From assembly GCA_964429805.1 (NCBI GenBank), contig CAYSDH010000044.1:1-27053 (forward strand): a DNA stretch of 27,053 nt. Direction: 5' to 3'. This DNA is from CAYSDH01 sp964429805 (GTDB lineage: Bacteria; Bacteroidota; Bacteroidia; Flavobacteriales_D; JABDKJ01). Of this stretch, positions 1 to 8,403 are shown in pieces. Below the pieces are notes generated by a model. The model did not search any database. It had not been told where the DNA came from and was given only the letters and a program-made list of their open reading frames with translations. A program made the translations under genes and the position numbers. How positions within the stretch are numbered: the first letter of the stretch is position 1; every line of letters starts with the position of its first letter.

Positions 1-2
1 AA

Positions 3-737
3 AAATTGGCGAGCAGCAATGTCGTCTGGCTTGGCGAACTAGAATCAGACTCGCTTGGGCGCACTACTTTTTTCTTCAAAGACCCTTGGTCTAACTTAGT
101 TCAGGTTATTGAAGACAAGTACATCTATGTGGACACATCAAATCCATATGGTGGGATCATGGGCGTTGGCATAGGCGTATCTCAACTGGCCAAGTCTGCC
201 GCTTTTTATAATACCATACTCGGATATGACAACTCACTAGCAGAGATAGAAAAAGACCTTTCCGAATTTAAAAGCATAGCCGGTGGCACAGACGACTTGT
301 CAAGGCTAATTCTCACGCAGTCTGCTCCCGGCACCGGTGGATTTAGCCCCCTACTTGGCCCAACAGAAGTAGAACTCATCTGCAATACATCACACCCTGG
401 CAAACGGGTGTACGGGAATAGATATTGGGGCGACCTGGGCTACATCCATGTCTGCTTTGACGTGTCTGGAATGTCCACGCTTAGTCAACAAGCAAAAAAA
501 GCGGGGCATCCATTTACTATAAACAGTGCCGACAGTTTTGACATGGGCGATGCTGCGGGGCACTTTGCCTACATCGAAGACCCTGATGGCACGCTTATCG
601 AACTAGTAGAGACGCATCGCGTACCTATAGTTAAGGCCATAGGCTGGTCAATAAACCTGCAGAAAAGAAACCCTCAGACTCCCCTGCCCAACTGGCTGAT
701 TAAAGCCATGCGCGTGCATCGAGTGAAGGTGGTGTAG
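3..737 (+). CDS. VOC family (glyoxalase-fold) protein, 5' truncated by window edge
   Basis: The reading frame is open to the left edge, so the true start lies upstream; a TTG at position 6 is only the first start-like codon visible. The first ~30 residues hold the end of one VOC module (FFFKDPWSNLVQVIED, matching the usual 'DPxGNxxQ/E' ending). A second complete module follows from about residue 48 (GVGIGVSQLAKSAAFY) to about 205 (YIEDPDGTLIELVE). The His of GYIHVCFDV and the Glu of LIELVE sit where VOC metal ligands normally lie. The protein is therefore a tandem-VOC protein of the glyoxalase/dioxygenase superfamily. Substrate and reaction cannot be told, because VOC proteins include lyases, dioxygenases and resistance proteins. 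The tail after residue 210 is basic and unlike VOC. Fold assignment is sure; function is unknown. Confidence 0.8.
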   Translation, partial: KLASSNVVWLGELESDSLGRTTFFFKDPWSNLVQVIEDKYIYVDTSNPYGGIMGVGIGVSQLAKSAAFYNTILGYDNSLAEIEKDLSEFKSIAGGTDDLSRLILTQSAPGTGGFSPLLGPTEVELICNTSHPGKRVYGNRYWGDLGYIHVCFDVSGMSTLSQQAKKAGHPFTINSADSFDMGDAAGHFAYIEDPDGTLIELVETHRVPIVKAIGWSINLQKRNPQTPLPNWLIKAMRVHRVKVV

Positions 738-819
738 AAATTAAAATGACAATTTAAGTGGCAGGTCAATTGATATCCTGTCACCAAGTCTACTTTGTTT
801 TTGCCTCCGATTTTGATTC

Positions 820-837
820 AACCTGACCTCACAGGTT
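820..837. repeat. Inverted repeat AACCTG-N6-CAGGTT upstream of the patatin gene
   Basis: Two perfect 6-base arms (820-825 and 832-837) flank a 6-base spacer. The dyad covers the position where the -33 element would sit for the -7 box at 847-854, so it could be an operator. The arms are short, and chance is possible. Confidence 0.3.
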
Positions 838-846
838 CAGAATGAA

Positions 847-854
847 TATATTTG
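847..854 (+). promoter_or_regulatory. Candidate -7 promoter box for the patatin gene
   Basis: TATATTTG matches the Bacteroidota primary-sigma -7 consensus TAnnTTTG exactly. It lies 33 bases before the patatin start, giving a short leader of about 27 bases. No good TTTG -33 box is seen at the usual ~19-base spacing; an inverted repeat (820-837) occupies that place. Confidence 0.45.
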
Positions 855-887
855 ACTCAGTGACCAACACTGCAAACTATTTCAACT

Positions 888-2654
888 ATGAACCTCAATG
901 TATTTAGACGCGGTCTATCCACACTTTTTGGTGAACTCAGCGTGAGTCAAACCGAAGAGATCACTCAGATTATTGGCATTCAAAAATGCAATGCTGGAGA
1001 CTATCTTTTTCATCAAGGTGATACAGATAAAGCCCTCTATATAGTGGTGCAGGGCTTGTTTCGCTCCATTCAAGAACATCATGGCACGTCCAAGATTTTG
1101 GGCGACATAGGCATCTCCGAACCTGTGGGCGAATTCGCTTTTTTTAGTCATGAACCGCGCAGTGCATCAGTGGTGGCTTTGAGAGACTCTTCTTTTTTGA
1201 AGGTTGATGAGTCGGCATACGCCCTACTTTCTGAGCGTTTTCCTGCCCTACCCATAGCGCTGACCAGGTACATCATGGAGCGTCTAAAAAAGAATAATCT
1301 GCGCAGCGGAGGAGGTGGCAAACCAAAAAACATCGCGCTTATAAAGCTCGATGATGCGCATGACGTAGAAGACTACACCGCCCTAATCAAAGAAGAGTTT
1401 AGCTCGATGGGTACCAGTTTTAACATCTACGACCATCATTGTTGTGACGAGACAGGAATGGATGAGTTGTTTGATCAAATGGATAATCATGACGGACTGA
1501 ATTTCTTAATCTGTGACGAACGCAATCATGATTGGACTCAGCGCAGCATACTGTACAGCGACTTAATCATACTTGGCGCAGAATTCGCATCAGACTCACG
1601 CATCAGAAAGATTGAGCAACAGTTTAAACTATACAGCAATGACCTGTTAAGCAAAAAAGTCTTTTTGTTACTCATGCATGAAGAGTCCGCCCCAGAACCA
1701 AGTGACACAAGGCGCTGGTTTGACAAGCGGACGTTTGACCTGCACATACACATGAGGCGCAATCATGTAAAAGACGCTCGGAGATTTTGCCGCATTCTGC
1801 TTCACAAAGCTATCGGTCTGGTGCTCGGTGGCGGGGGTGCCAAGGGCTATGCGCATGCTGGAGCCTTAAAGGCGATGATGGAGCAAGGCATGGAATTCGA
1901 TTTTGTAGGTGGGTCAAGCATTGGTGCGCTGATGGCCATCGCCATTACTCGTAGCGACTTTGACCTGCAGACTATTGAAAAAATATGCAGAGAAGGTGCC
2001 GAACACAAAGTCACCACCAACGACTACGACCTGCCCATGATTTCGCTGATGACGGGCAACAAGATGCGCAGGTATTTAAATCATTTTTTGCAGGACGTGT
2101 ATATAGAAGATCTCTGGGTGAGTACTTTTTGTGTGACCACTAACTTCTCTGCTGCGAATGTGGCCGTGCATGAATATGGCTTGGCCAGAAAATACATGGA
2201 AGCCAGTGTCGCCATTCCGGGGGTCTTCCCTCCTGTCATCATCGACAAGCAACTGCATGTAGATGGCGGTGTGATGGATAATCTGCCTATAGAAGCGATG
2301 AGTTCCAAACCGGTAGACCACATCGTTGCCATCTCGCTTACCTCTACTGATGCGCGAGAAATTAATCGCAGCGACATTCCCTCAGGCCGCACACTGGCGA
2401 TGACCAAGCTTAAAAGAAAGCAAAAAACACACCTGCCAGGAATGACCTCACTGCTCATCAATTCCTTGACCCTGAGTAGCCGACAAAAGCAAGAAGTCAA
2501 TAAAAACAGGGCCTCGTTTTACATGGAACTAAACCTCAAGGGCTTTGGTTTTTTGGACTGGACAAAATGGAAGCAGCTCATAGACAAAGGGTATGCGGTG
2601 ACTAAAGAGCAGCTGGACAGCACTTCTGAAAATGAGCGCTTCTGGGTGAAGTGA
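888..2654 (+). CDS. NTE-type patatin-like phospholipase with N-terminal cyclic nucleotide-binding domain
   Basis: Residues ~10-135 form a cNMP-binding (Crp-type) beta barrel (GDYLFHQGDTDKALYIVVQG, then GEFAFFSHEPRSASVVAL). Residues ~148-305 are the linker region typical of bacterial neuropathy-target-esterase homologues. From ~310 comes the patatin domain: oxyanion loop GGGGAKG at 314-320, nucleophile Ser344 in GSSIG, and Asp459 in DGG, completing the Ser-Asp dyad. The family hydrolyses (lyso)phospholipids, and the N-terminal barrel may bind a ligand that controls activity or membrane contact. No signal peptide or membrane segment is seen, so it is probably cytoplasmic or peripheral. It stands alone, with a promoter-like box upstream and no close partner. 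The architecture is standard for the family; ligand and lipid substrate are unknown. Confidence 0.9.
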   Translation: MNLNVFRRGLSTLFGELSVSQTEEITQIIGIQKCNAGDYLFHQGDTDKALYIVVQGLFRSIQEHHGTSKILGDIGISEPVGEFAFFSHEPRSASVVALRDSSFLKVDESAYALLSERFPALPIALTRYIMERLKKNNLRSGGGGKPKNIALIKLDDAHDVEDYTALIKEEFSSMGTSFNIYDHHCCDETGMDELFDQMDNHDGLNFLICDERNHDWTQRSILYSDLIILGAEFASDSRIRKIEQQFKLYSNDLLSKKVFLLLMHEESAPEPSDTRRWFDKRTFDLHIHMRRNHVKDARRFCRILLHKAIGLVLGGGGAKGYAHAGALKAMMEQGMEFDFVGGSSIGALMAIAITRSDFDLQTIEKICREGAEHKVTTNDYDLPMISLMTGNKMRRYLNHFLQDVYIEDLWVSTFCVTTNFSAANVAVHEYGLARKYMEASVAIPGVFPPVIIDKQLHVDGGVMDNLPIEAMSSKPVDHIVAISLTSTDAREINRSDIPSGRTLAMTKLKRKQKTHLPGMTSLLINSLTLSSRQKQEVNKNRASFYMELNLKGFGFLDWTKWKQLIDKGYAVTKEQLDSTSENERFWVK

Positions 2655-2893
2655 ATTTCAGTGTCAACGGCCATTTCGATTAGAATGAGATTAAAGGTTT
2701 GGCGGTAACTGCACGCCTTTGCTTTAGCCTGTTAGAAATGTCGCAGTCACAGGTCAACACAGGGTAATACTCATCCAGCTGAGTTGACATAGAACTCCCA
2801 ATAGTCGTTGGTCTTCTCAAATTGCATACTACTGCGCAGGTGTTTTTCGATTTTGAGCGAATGAGAGTACGACAACGAAAAATTAATGAATTA

Positions 2894-3457
2894 CTACTCC
2901 ACCTCTGCCGCTGAGGCAGCCTTTTCGGCATTCTGACGCTTGAATCGCTCGATGAGTTCTTTGTCAGACAAGTGGATGGTCTCAAGGCGCTCTTTGGCCT
3001 GCTTGGCGAAAACATGGTCGCCACGTGTGTCGGCTATTTTTTGATACACTGCTTTGGCCTTCTCCTTTTGCTTCAAGTCATTATCATAAATGAACGCAAT
3101 CAGAAAATGTGCTTCTGTCACCTTTTCAAAATCAGGGTACTTATCTACGATGGTCTGGTACTTTGAAATAGCCATGTCGTAATCTTTCAAAGAACGAGAG
3201 ATATTTCCTGCTCTTGACAAATACTCTGGTGTCAACTCGTGTGCTGGAAATTTTGCCGCAAACTTGTCATACAGCCCAAGCACAGAGCGAGAGACACTGT
3301 CTGAGTGCTGACCCATAGCATCAAAGAGCGATTCTTCTTGAGACTCAATGAGCGCAATGGCTTCTGTATCTGACATGCTGTCAAACTTGTCTGTGCTGCA
3401 TGCAGCAAACAACATGAGCGAGAGAACGAGCAATAATGTGGTAACCGGTGTTTTCAT
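2894..3457 (-). CDS. TPR-type lipoprotein (BamD/YbgF-like helical repeats)
   Basis: It begins with a lipoprotein signal peptide: Lys2, a hydrophobic run at residues 5-17, then FAAC with Cys20 as the likely lipidated residue. After a short linker the chain is helical, with two or three tetratricopeptide-like repeats at ~55-165 (SVLGLYDKFAAKFPAHE; DYDMAISKYQTIVDKYPDF). These resemble the tol-pal YbgF and BamD class of periplasmic TPR proteins, but at 187 residues it is shorter than BamD. Its ATG overlaps the def stop by four bases (ATGA), so it is translationally coupled to def. Two consecutive stops (TAG TAA) end it. It probably works at the inner face of the outer membrane or in the periplasm; its partner is unknown. 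Confidence 0.75.
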   Translation of the reverse strand: MKTPVTTLLLVLSLMLFAACSTDKFDSMSDTEAIALIESQEESLFDAMGQHSDSVSRSVLGLYDKFAAKFPAHELTPEYLSRAGNISRSLKDYDMAISKYQTIVDKYPDFEKVTEAHFLIAFIYDNDLKQKEKAKAVYQKIADTRGDHVFAKQAKERLETIHLSDKELIERFKRQNAEKAASAAEVE

Positions 3458-4041
3458 CTTCTTTTCTTGCTTGGGAATTTCATTTTGTACTTCAGCGTAA
3501 TCTTCCCGTTACTTATATCCGCTAATTTACCTTTCAGGAGTCTTCGTTTCAAGGCTGAAATATGATCTGTGAACAGTATGCCTTGTATATGGTCATACTC
3601 GTGCTGTATTACCCTGGCTGCCAGACCCTTGAATCGTTTTTCATGGACTTTAAACTCCTCGTCTTGATAGCGAAGTAGTATTTCTGGCTCGCGGTGCACT
3701 TCTTCTCTAATGTCTGGAATACTCAGACAGCCTTCTTCAAATGGCCAAGGTTCACCAACCTCTTCAAGAATCTCGGCATTGATAAACACTTTTTTAAAAT
3801 CGGTGAGTGCTTCCTTGTCTTCTTCACTCAGGCCCTCATCATCTGCAAAGGGGCTAGCGTCAACAATAAATAGTCTGATGGCCTTACCAATCTGCGGAGC
3901 TGCAAGCCCCACCCCATTGGCCTCATACATGGTTTCAAACATATTCTCTATCAACACAGAGAGTCCCTCCATCTCTTGATTGATTGCTTCGCACTCCTTC
4001 TTGAGTACTGGACTTCCGTAAGCTACTATAGGTAATATCAT
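3454..4041 (-). CDS. def: Peptide deformylase
   Basis: Removes the formyl group from the N-terminal Met of nascent proteins, using a bound metal (usually Fe2+). All three family motifs are present: GVGLAAPQ at 43-50, EGCLS at 103-107 with metal ligand Cys105, and QHEYDH at 146-151 with ligands His147 and His151 and catalytic Glu148. Length (195) is normal for Bacteroidota type I enzymes; an acidic insert (~61-80) and a basic C-terminus are unremarkable. It lies 40 bases after ruvX on the same strand and overlaps the following lipoprotein gene by 4 bases, so the three probably form one transcript. Confidence 0.97.
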   Translation of the reverse strand: MILPIVAYGSPVLKKECEAINQEMEGLSVLIENMFETMYEANGVGLAAPQIGKAIRLFIVDASPFADDEGLSEEDKEALTDFKKVFINAEILEEVGEPWPFEEGCLSIPDIREEVHREPEILLRYQDEEFKVHEKRFKGLAARVIQHEYDHIQGILFTDHISALKRRLLKGKLADISNGKITLKYKMKFPSKKRR

Positions 4042-4081
4042 AGTCTAAAAATGCGGCTCGAAGTTAGTAAATTCAGTTGTG

Positions 4082-4492
4082 TCAAGGTCTATCCAAATAG
4101 CTTTGTAAGATGATGACCGCGCTAATTTCGTCAATCATCCCTTTCTCTCTCCGCTTCTTCTTTGACATGCCCATTTCTATCATAGACCGCGAGGCCATGC
4201 TGGAAGTAAATCGCTCATCCATCAGGCAGACTTCTTTGTCTGGATACTTTTTCTTTAAGTGAGATTCTAACAAGCGCACATTGGCTGTCACATGTGTGTC
4301 GCTGCCATCAAGCGAGCGTGGGTAGCCGAGCACAATGCTGTCTACCTCTTCTTTCTCAAAGTATGCACTCAAAAAACTGTCTAATTCTGTCGAAGCGATA
4401 TGATCTAACCCAGAAGCGATGAGCCTCAAAGGATCAGTTACGGCCAAGCCGCAACGCTTGAGTCCAAAATCTATTGCCAATGCTCTTGCCAC
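4082..4492 (-). CDS. ruvX: RuvX/YqgF-type Holliday junction resolvase homologue
   Basis: A 136-residue RNase H-fold protein of the YqgF family. The N-terminal strand ALAIDFGLKRCGLAV carries the first catalytic Asp (D8), LGYPRSLDGS is the family's central motif, and DERFTSSMA supplies the conserved D-E-R-x-T-S. In Enterobacteria the family has been linked to pre-16S rRNA processing, and to junction cleavage in other bacteria. The start is GTG at 4490-4492; the family pattern (xxRxLAIDFG) leaves no room for a later start. A perfect -7 box begins only five bases upstream, so the mRNA may be leaderless. It is first in a run with def and the TPR lipoprotein and divergent from dapD. Confidence 0.93.
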   Translation of the reverse strand: MARALAIDFGLKRCGLAVTDPLRLIASGLDHIASTELDSFLSAYFEKEEVDSIVLGYPRSLDGSDTHVTANVRLLESHLKKKYPDKEVCLMDERFTSSMASRSMIEMGMSKKKRREKGMIDEISAVIILQSYLDRP

Positions 4493-4496
4493 CGCA

Positions 4497-4504
4497 CAAA
4501 AGTA
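4497..4504 (-). promoter_or_regulatory. -7 promoter box for ruvX
   Basis: Read on the minus strand this is TACTTTTG, an exact TAnnTTTG match. Only 4 bases separate it from the ruvX GTG, so transcription would start at or next to the start codon. Confidence 0.5.
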
Positions 4505-4525
4505 AGGTCTGTGATCTCAATATTC

Positions 4526-4533
4526 TATCTTTG
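4526..4533 (+). promoter_or_regulatory. -7 promoter box for dapD
   Basis: TATCTTTG is an exact TAnnTTTG match, 20 bases before the dapD start codon. Its expected -33 zone falls on the ruvX -7 box (4497-4504), so the two divergent promoters occupy the same DNA. Confidence 0.6.
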
Positions 4534-4553
4534 GGCACATAGAATAAAGTGAT

Positions 4554-5360
4554 ATGAGAGAGCGCATAGAAGCGGCATGGGATAACAGAGAATTGCTAAA
4601 TGAAGCAGCAACCAAAGAAGCCATTAGAGAGGTAGTCAACCAGCTTGACACGGGTCAAATACGTGTGGCTGAGCCCACCACTGACGGCTGGAAGGTCAAC
4701 GAGTGGATTAAAAAAGCGGTGCTTCTCTACTTTCCTATCCAAGAGATGAAAACCATTGAGGTTGGGCCATTTGAGTTTCATGACAAGATAGCGTTGAAGC
4801 GCAACTACGCAGAGCGCGGGGTGCGTGTGGTGCCTCATGCCATCGCGAGGCATGGTTCGTATGTCTCAAAGGGTGTGATTATGATGCCGAGTTATGTCAA
4901 CATCGGTGCCTATGTAGATGAAGGTACGATGGTCGACACCTGGGCCACTGTGGGCAGCTGCGCACAGATAGGTAAAAACGTTCACTTGAGCGGTGGTGTG
5001 GGAATTGGTGGTGTGCTCGAACCTGTGCAAGCCAGTCCAGTGATTATAGAAGACAATTGCTTTATCGGCTCGCGCTGTATTGTGGTAGAGGGTGTGCATA
5101 TAAAGAAAGAAGCGGTGCTCGGTGCAGGTGTGACCATTACTCAAAGCACCAAGATTATTGACGTGTCTGGTGAAGAGCCAGTGGAGTATAGAGGTGTAGT
5201 GCCTGAGCGTTCTGTTGTGATACCGGGCATGATGACAAAGGAGTTTCCAGCAGGATCTTATCAAGTGCCAACAGCTTTGATAATCGGTAAACGCAAAGAA
5301 AGCACAGACAAGAAAACCTCATTAAATAATGTTCTAAGGGAACATGCCGTAGCGGTCTGA
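4554..5360 (+). CDS. dapD: 2,3,4,5-tetrahydropyridine-2,6-dicarboxylate N-succinyltransferase
   Basis: Catalyses the succinyl-CoA-dependent succinylation step of the succinylase route to meso-diaminopimelate and lysine, needed for peptidoglycan. An N-terminal helical domain (1-~95) precedes a left-handed beta-helix of hexapeptide repeats (~98-220). The DapD signature VDTWATVGSC is at 127-136 and GVGIGGVLEP at 148-157. Length (268) matches the usual ~270. ATG start is supported by the -7 box 20 bases upstream. The next gene begins one base after the dapD stop, so the two are probably co-transcribed. No other dap gene is in the window. Confidence 0.97.
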   Translation: MRERIEAAWDNRELLNEAATKEAIREVVNQLDTGQIRVAEPTTDGWKVNEWIKKAVLLYFPIQEMKTIEVGPFEFHDKIALKRNYAERGVRVVPHAIARHGSYVSKGVIMMPSYVNIGAYVDEGTMVDTWATVGSCAQIGKNVHLSGGVGIGGVLEPVQASPVIIEDNCFIGSRCIVVEGVHIKKEAVLGAGVTITQSTKIIDVSGEEPVEYRGVVPERSVVIPGMMTKEFPAGSYQVPTALIIGKRKESTDKKTSLNNVLREHAVAV

Positions 5361-5361
5361 T

Positions 5362-6336
5362 ATGCCACAACGAATCCTTGTCATACAAACGGCCTTTATC
5401 GGTGATGTCATCTTGGCTACAGGATTAGTTGAAAAACTGCACGCCTCCATGCCTGAGGCATCAATAGAAATGCTGGTCAGAAAAGGCAATGAGTCTCTAT
5501 TAAAAGGTCATCCGTTTTTAAATGAGCTGCTCATCTGGGACAAGTCCTCTAGTAAATTTTCCAATCTTCTATCGATCGCCTCTACGGTACGCGCCAAGAA
5601 ATATGATGTGGTGGTTAATCCGCATCGGTATAGTTCGTCTGGATTTATAGCCTGGCGCAGCGCTGCGAAGCAGAAGCTGGGCTTTGATAAAAACCCGTTG
5701 AGTTGGACTTATACGAAGTCCTTTCCTCATCTGATGGAAGGTCAGCATGAAGTGGAGCGCAATCAGACACTTATTGCAGCATTGACAGACGAGCAGTATG
5801 CGCGACCTCGCCTCTACCCTAGTCATCAAGATTTTGATACGGTGAGTGCGTATAAATCTGAGCCTTATCTCTGCATAGCCCCAACATCAGTATGGTCCAC
5901 CAAACAGTGGCCTGCGCATAAGTGGATCAGTCTCATCAAGCAGGCTGACACAAAAACGGTCTTTCTGCTGGGCGCACCAACTGATAAAGAAAGCTGCGAA
6001 CAGATACGCAAAGCTTGTCCTGATTCTAATGTGCAGAACCTCTGCGGATCCCTCAACCTACTAGAAAGTGCTGCCCTGATGCGCGATGCAAAAATGAACT
6101 ATGTCAATGATTCTGCTCCGCTGCACTTGGCTTCTGCCATGAATGCACCTGTGCGTGCAGTCTTTAATAGTACCATCACTACTTTTGGTTTTACGCCACT
6201 AAGTGATGATTCAAAAGTGATTGAAACAAGTATGAACCTAGACTGCAGACCATGCGGTGTGCATGGGCATCAAAGCTGTCCGAAAGGTCACTTTAACTGT
6301 GCCGAGAGCATTGAGGTGGATCGGGTGCTTGTTTAA
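5362..6336 (+). CDS. Glycosyltransferase family 9 (heptosyltransferase-like)
   Basis: GT9 enzymes move heptose from ADP-heptose onto the lipopolysaccharide core at the cytoplasmic face of the inner membrane. Family features: an N-terminal RILVIQTAFIGDVILATGL nucleotide-fold start, an IAPTSVWSTKQWP linker strand near residue 172, and the donor-binding NDSAPLHLASAM near 249-260. A Cys-rich tail (CRPCGVHGH...CPKGHFNC, about 290-312), common in Bacteroidota members, could hold a metal or disulfides. The gene starts one base after dapD stops. Exact sugar and acceptor are not known; ADP-heptose is the family default rather than something seen here. Confidence 0.88.
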   Translation: MPQRILVIQTAFIGDVILATGLVEKLHASMPEASIEMLVRKGNESLLKGHPFLNELLIWDKSSSKFSNLLSIASTVRAKKYDVVVNPHRYSSSGFIAWRSAAKQKLGFDKNPLSWTYTKSFPHLMEGQHEVERNQTLIAALTDEQYARPRLYPSHQDFDTVSAYKSEPYLCIAPTSVWSTKQWPAHKWISLIKQADTKTVFLLGAPTDKESCEQIRKACPDSNVQNLCGSLNLLESAALMRDAKMNYVNDSAPLHLASAMNAPVRAVFNSTITTFGFTPLSDDSKVIETSMNLDCRPCGVHGHQSCPKGHFNCAESIEVDRVLV

Positions 6337-6357
6337 AATGTATCGTACTCTTTACTC

Positions 6358-6918
6358 ATGAACAACCAAGAAATAGAACAAGTCAGCACCCTTATCAAAG
6401 ATGGAGCCTGTGTCATTTTGCCTGGCGACACGGTCTATGGCATCTCCTGTGACGCCACCAATGCGGAGGCCGTGCAGAAAGTGATCGATATAAAAGGACG
6501 AGACAAATCGAAGTCCTTCATTATACTGGTAGACAGTGATGCCATGCTGGAACGATACGTCAAAGAGGTGCCAGAAATAGCCTGGGAGCTCATCGACTCG
6601 GCAGTCGATCCGCTGACTATCGTTTTTCCAGAAGCGGTGGGTCTCGCCACAGGCGTGGCTGCGCAAGACGGTAGCATTGCTATAAGAATCACCAGCGATG
6701 AACTGAGCAAAAAACTGATTCGTAAAATCAGAAGACCTCTCTTATCAACTTCCGCCAATACAAGTGGCAAGCCCACTCCATTAAGCTATTCTGAACTAGA
6801 ACAAGACATTTTGGACAGGGTAGATCATGTTGTAACTTCGGCCGCCCCAAAAGGGAATAAACCATCATCTATCATACGAATAGGACTAAGCGGTGAAATT
6901 GATATCATCAGAAAATAG
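6358..6918 (+). CDS. tsaC: L-threonylcarbamoyladenylate synthase (TsaC/Sua5/YrdC family)
   Basis: Makes threonylcarbamoyl-AMP from threonine, bicarbonate and ATP, the first step of the t6A modification at position 37 of ANN-decoding tRNAs. The 186 residues cover a single YrdC domain: CVILPGDTVYGISCDA near 18-33, the basic KGRDKSKSF loop at ~49-57, and STSANTSGKPTP near 129-140. The extra C-terminal Sua5 domain of longer relatives is absent, so it is the short TsaC form. The end of the gene contains the GTG start of cca (26-base overlap), so the two are coupled. The pairing fits, because both proteins act on tRNA. Confidence 0.93.
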   Translation: MNNQEIEQVSTLIKDGACVILPGDTVYGISCDATNAEAVQKVIDIKGRDKSKSFIILVDSDAMLERYVKEVPEIAWELIDSAVDPLTIVFPEAVGLATGVAAQDGSIAIRITSDELSKKLIRKIRRPLLSTSANTSGKPTPLSYSELEQDILDRVDHVVTSAAPKGNKPSSIIRIGLSGEIDIIRK

Positions 6919-8335
6919 AGCTGAAGCGCTTAAAAAAAGTATCGACAAGAAGGCGATTAAAGTAGTGGCTCAAGCAGCCAAGGAGCTTGACCGTCCTTGC
7001 TATGTGGTGGGCGGTTATGTGCGTGATGCACTGCTGGGCAGAGAGGTCAAAGACATTGACTTTGTCACCATTGGCTCGGGAATAGAGCTGGCCTATAAAG
7101 TGGCAGAACTACTGGGCGGTAAGTCCGTGCAGGTCTTTAAAAACTTTGGCACCGCCATGATTAAGGATGGTGAGTATGACCTTGAGTTTGTAGGTGCACG
7201 CAAGGAGTCGTACAACCGCGGTTCACGCAAACCAGTTGTGGAAGACGGAAGTCTGGAAGACGACCAAAACAGAAGAGACTTTACCATCAACGCCATGGCC
7301 ATCAGCCTCAATGAGTCTGACTTTGGAGCATTGGTAGATCCATTTGACGGCATGGCTGATCTTGAAAAAAAGATAATCCGCACACCACTTAATCCTGACA
7401 AGACATACTCGGATGACCCGCTGAGAATGATGCGCGCAGTCCGCTTTGCGAGTCAACTCGGTTTTGAGATTGAAGCAGAGTCTTGGACATCCATTAAAAG
7501 AAATGCTGACCGACTTGACATCATCAGCAAAGAACGAATCATCACTGAGCTCAACAAGATTATTCTCTCGCCTACGCCCTCTCGCGGATTTAAAGCGCTC
7601 TTGGGCTGTGGTCTGTTAGAACGATTTTTTCCAGAAATGATTGACCTGCTCGGTGTCGAGACGAGAAATGGTCGTCAGCATAAAGACAATTTTTATCACA
7701 CCTTAGAGGTACTTGATAATCTGTCTGCCAACACAGACAAACTATACTTGCGCTGGTCGGCCATCATGCACGACATCGCTAAGCCGGCAACCAAGCGCTT
7801 TGACCAACAGGCCGGCTGGACTTTTCATGGACACGAGGACAAGGGCGCACGCATGGTGCCCAAGATTTTTAAGCGCCTCAGACTTCCGCTCGATCAGAAT
7901 ATGAAGTATGTACAGAAGTTAGTGCTGCTCCACTTACGCCCCATCGCGCTGACCAAAGAAGAGATTACGGATTCTGCAGTAAGACGATTACTCTTTGATG
8001 CGGGTGATGACATTGATGACTTGATGATGCTCTGCCGGGCAGACATCACCTCAAAAAATGAGCGAAAAGTCAAACGATATCTCGAAAATTATGACAAGGT
8101 GATACTCAAACTTCAAGAGGTAGAAGAGAACGACCGTGTCAGAAACTGGCAGCCGCCTATTACCGGAGAACTCATAATGGAGACGTTTGGAATAAGCCCT
8201 TGCCGCGCCATTGGCGCCATCAAGTCTCACATCAAAGAGGCCATTCTAGATGGTGACATTGAAAACGACTATGACTCAGCCTACGCCCTTATGTTGAAAA
8301 AGGGAGCTGAACTCGGACTAGAACCTGTCAGCTAG
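6893..8335 (+). CDS. cca: tRNA nucleotidyltransferase/poly(A) polymerase family protein with HD domain (CCA-adding enzyme)
   Basis: Adds or repairs the 3'-CCA end of tRNA. The class II nucleotidyltransferase head has GGYVRD at 40-45 and the catalytic D54-x-D56, followed by RRDFTINAMA at 127-136 and the RNA-binding neck (DPLRMMRAVRFA, ~175-186). A C-terminal HD domain follows (YHT at 268-270, HD at 293-294), which in related enzymes gives phosphodiesterase/phosphatase activity. Length (480) is normal for Bacteroidota members. The start is GTG inside the tsaC 3' end; codons after it read MKLISSENRAEALK and a later ATG would cut into the N-terminal helix. Poly(A) polymerase activity cannot be excluded, but no second paralogue is present here. 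Confidence 0.93.
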   Translation: MKLISSENRAEALKKSIDKKAIKVVAQAAKELDRPCYVVGGYVRDALLGREVKDIDFVTIGSGIELAYKVAELLGGKSVQVFKNFGTAMIKDGEYDLEFVGARKESYNRGSRKPVVEDGSLEDDQNRRDFTINAMAISLNESDFGALVDPFDGMADLEKKIIRTPLNPDKTYSDDPLRMMRAVRFASQLGFEIEAESWTSIKRNADRLDIISKERIITELNKIILSPTPSRGFKALLGCGLLERFFPEMIDLLGVETRNGRQHKDNFYHTLEVLDNLSANTDKLYLRWSAIMHDIAKPATKRFDQQAGWTFHGHEDKGARMVPKIFKRLRLPLDQNMKYVQKLVLLHLRPIALTKEEITDSAVRRLLFDAGDDIDDLMMLCRADITSKNERKVKRYLENYDKVILKLQEVEENDRVRNWQPPITGELIMETFGISPCRAIGAIKSHIKEAILDGDIENDYDSAYALMLKKGAELGLEPVS

Positions 8336-8403
8336 TCTGCTCTATTGCCTTATTTTTATCACAATGGTGCTGCCTCTGGCAATGCATTAAACAAAGTGAA
8401 CCG

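Noticed and set aside
2680..3024. 114-codon minus-strand open frame overlapping the end of the TPR lipoprotein gene
   Set aside because: It overlaps a well-supported gene in another frame, is Ser/Arg-rich like an antisense-type frame, and shows no domain.
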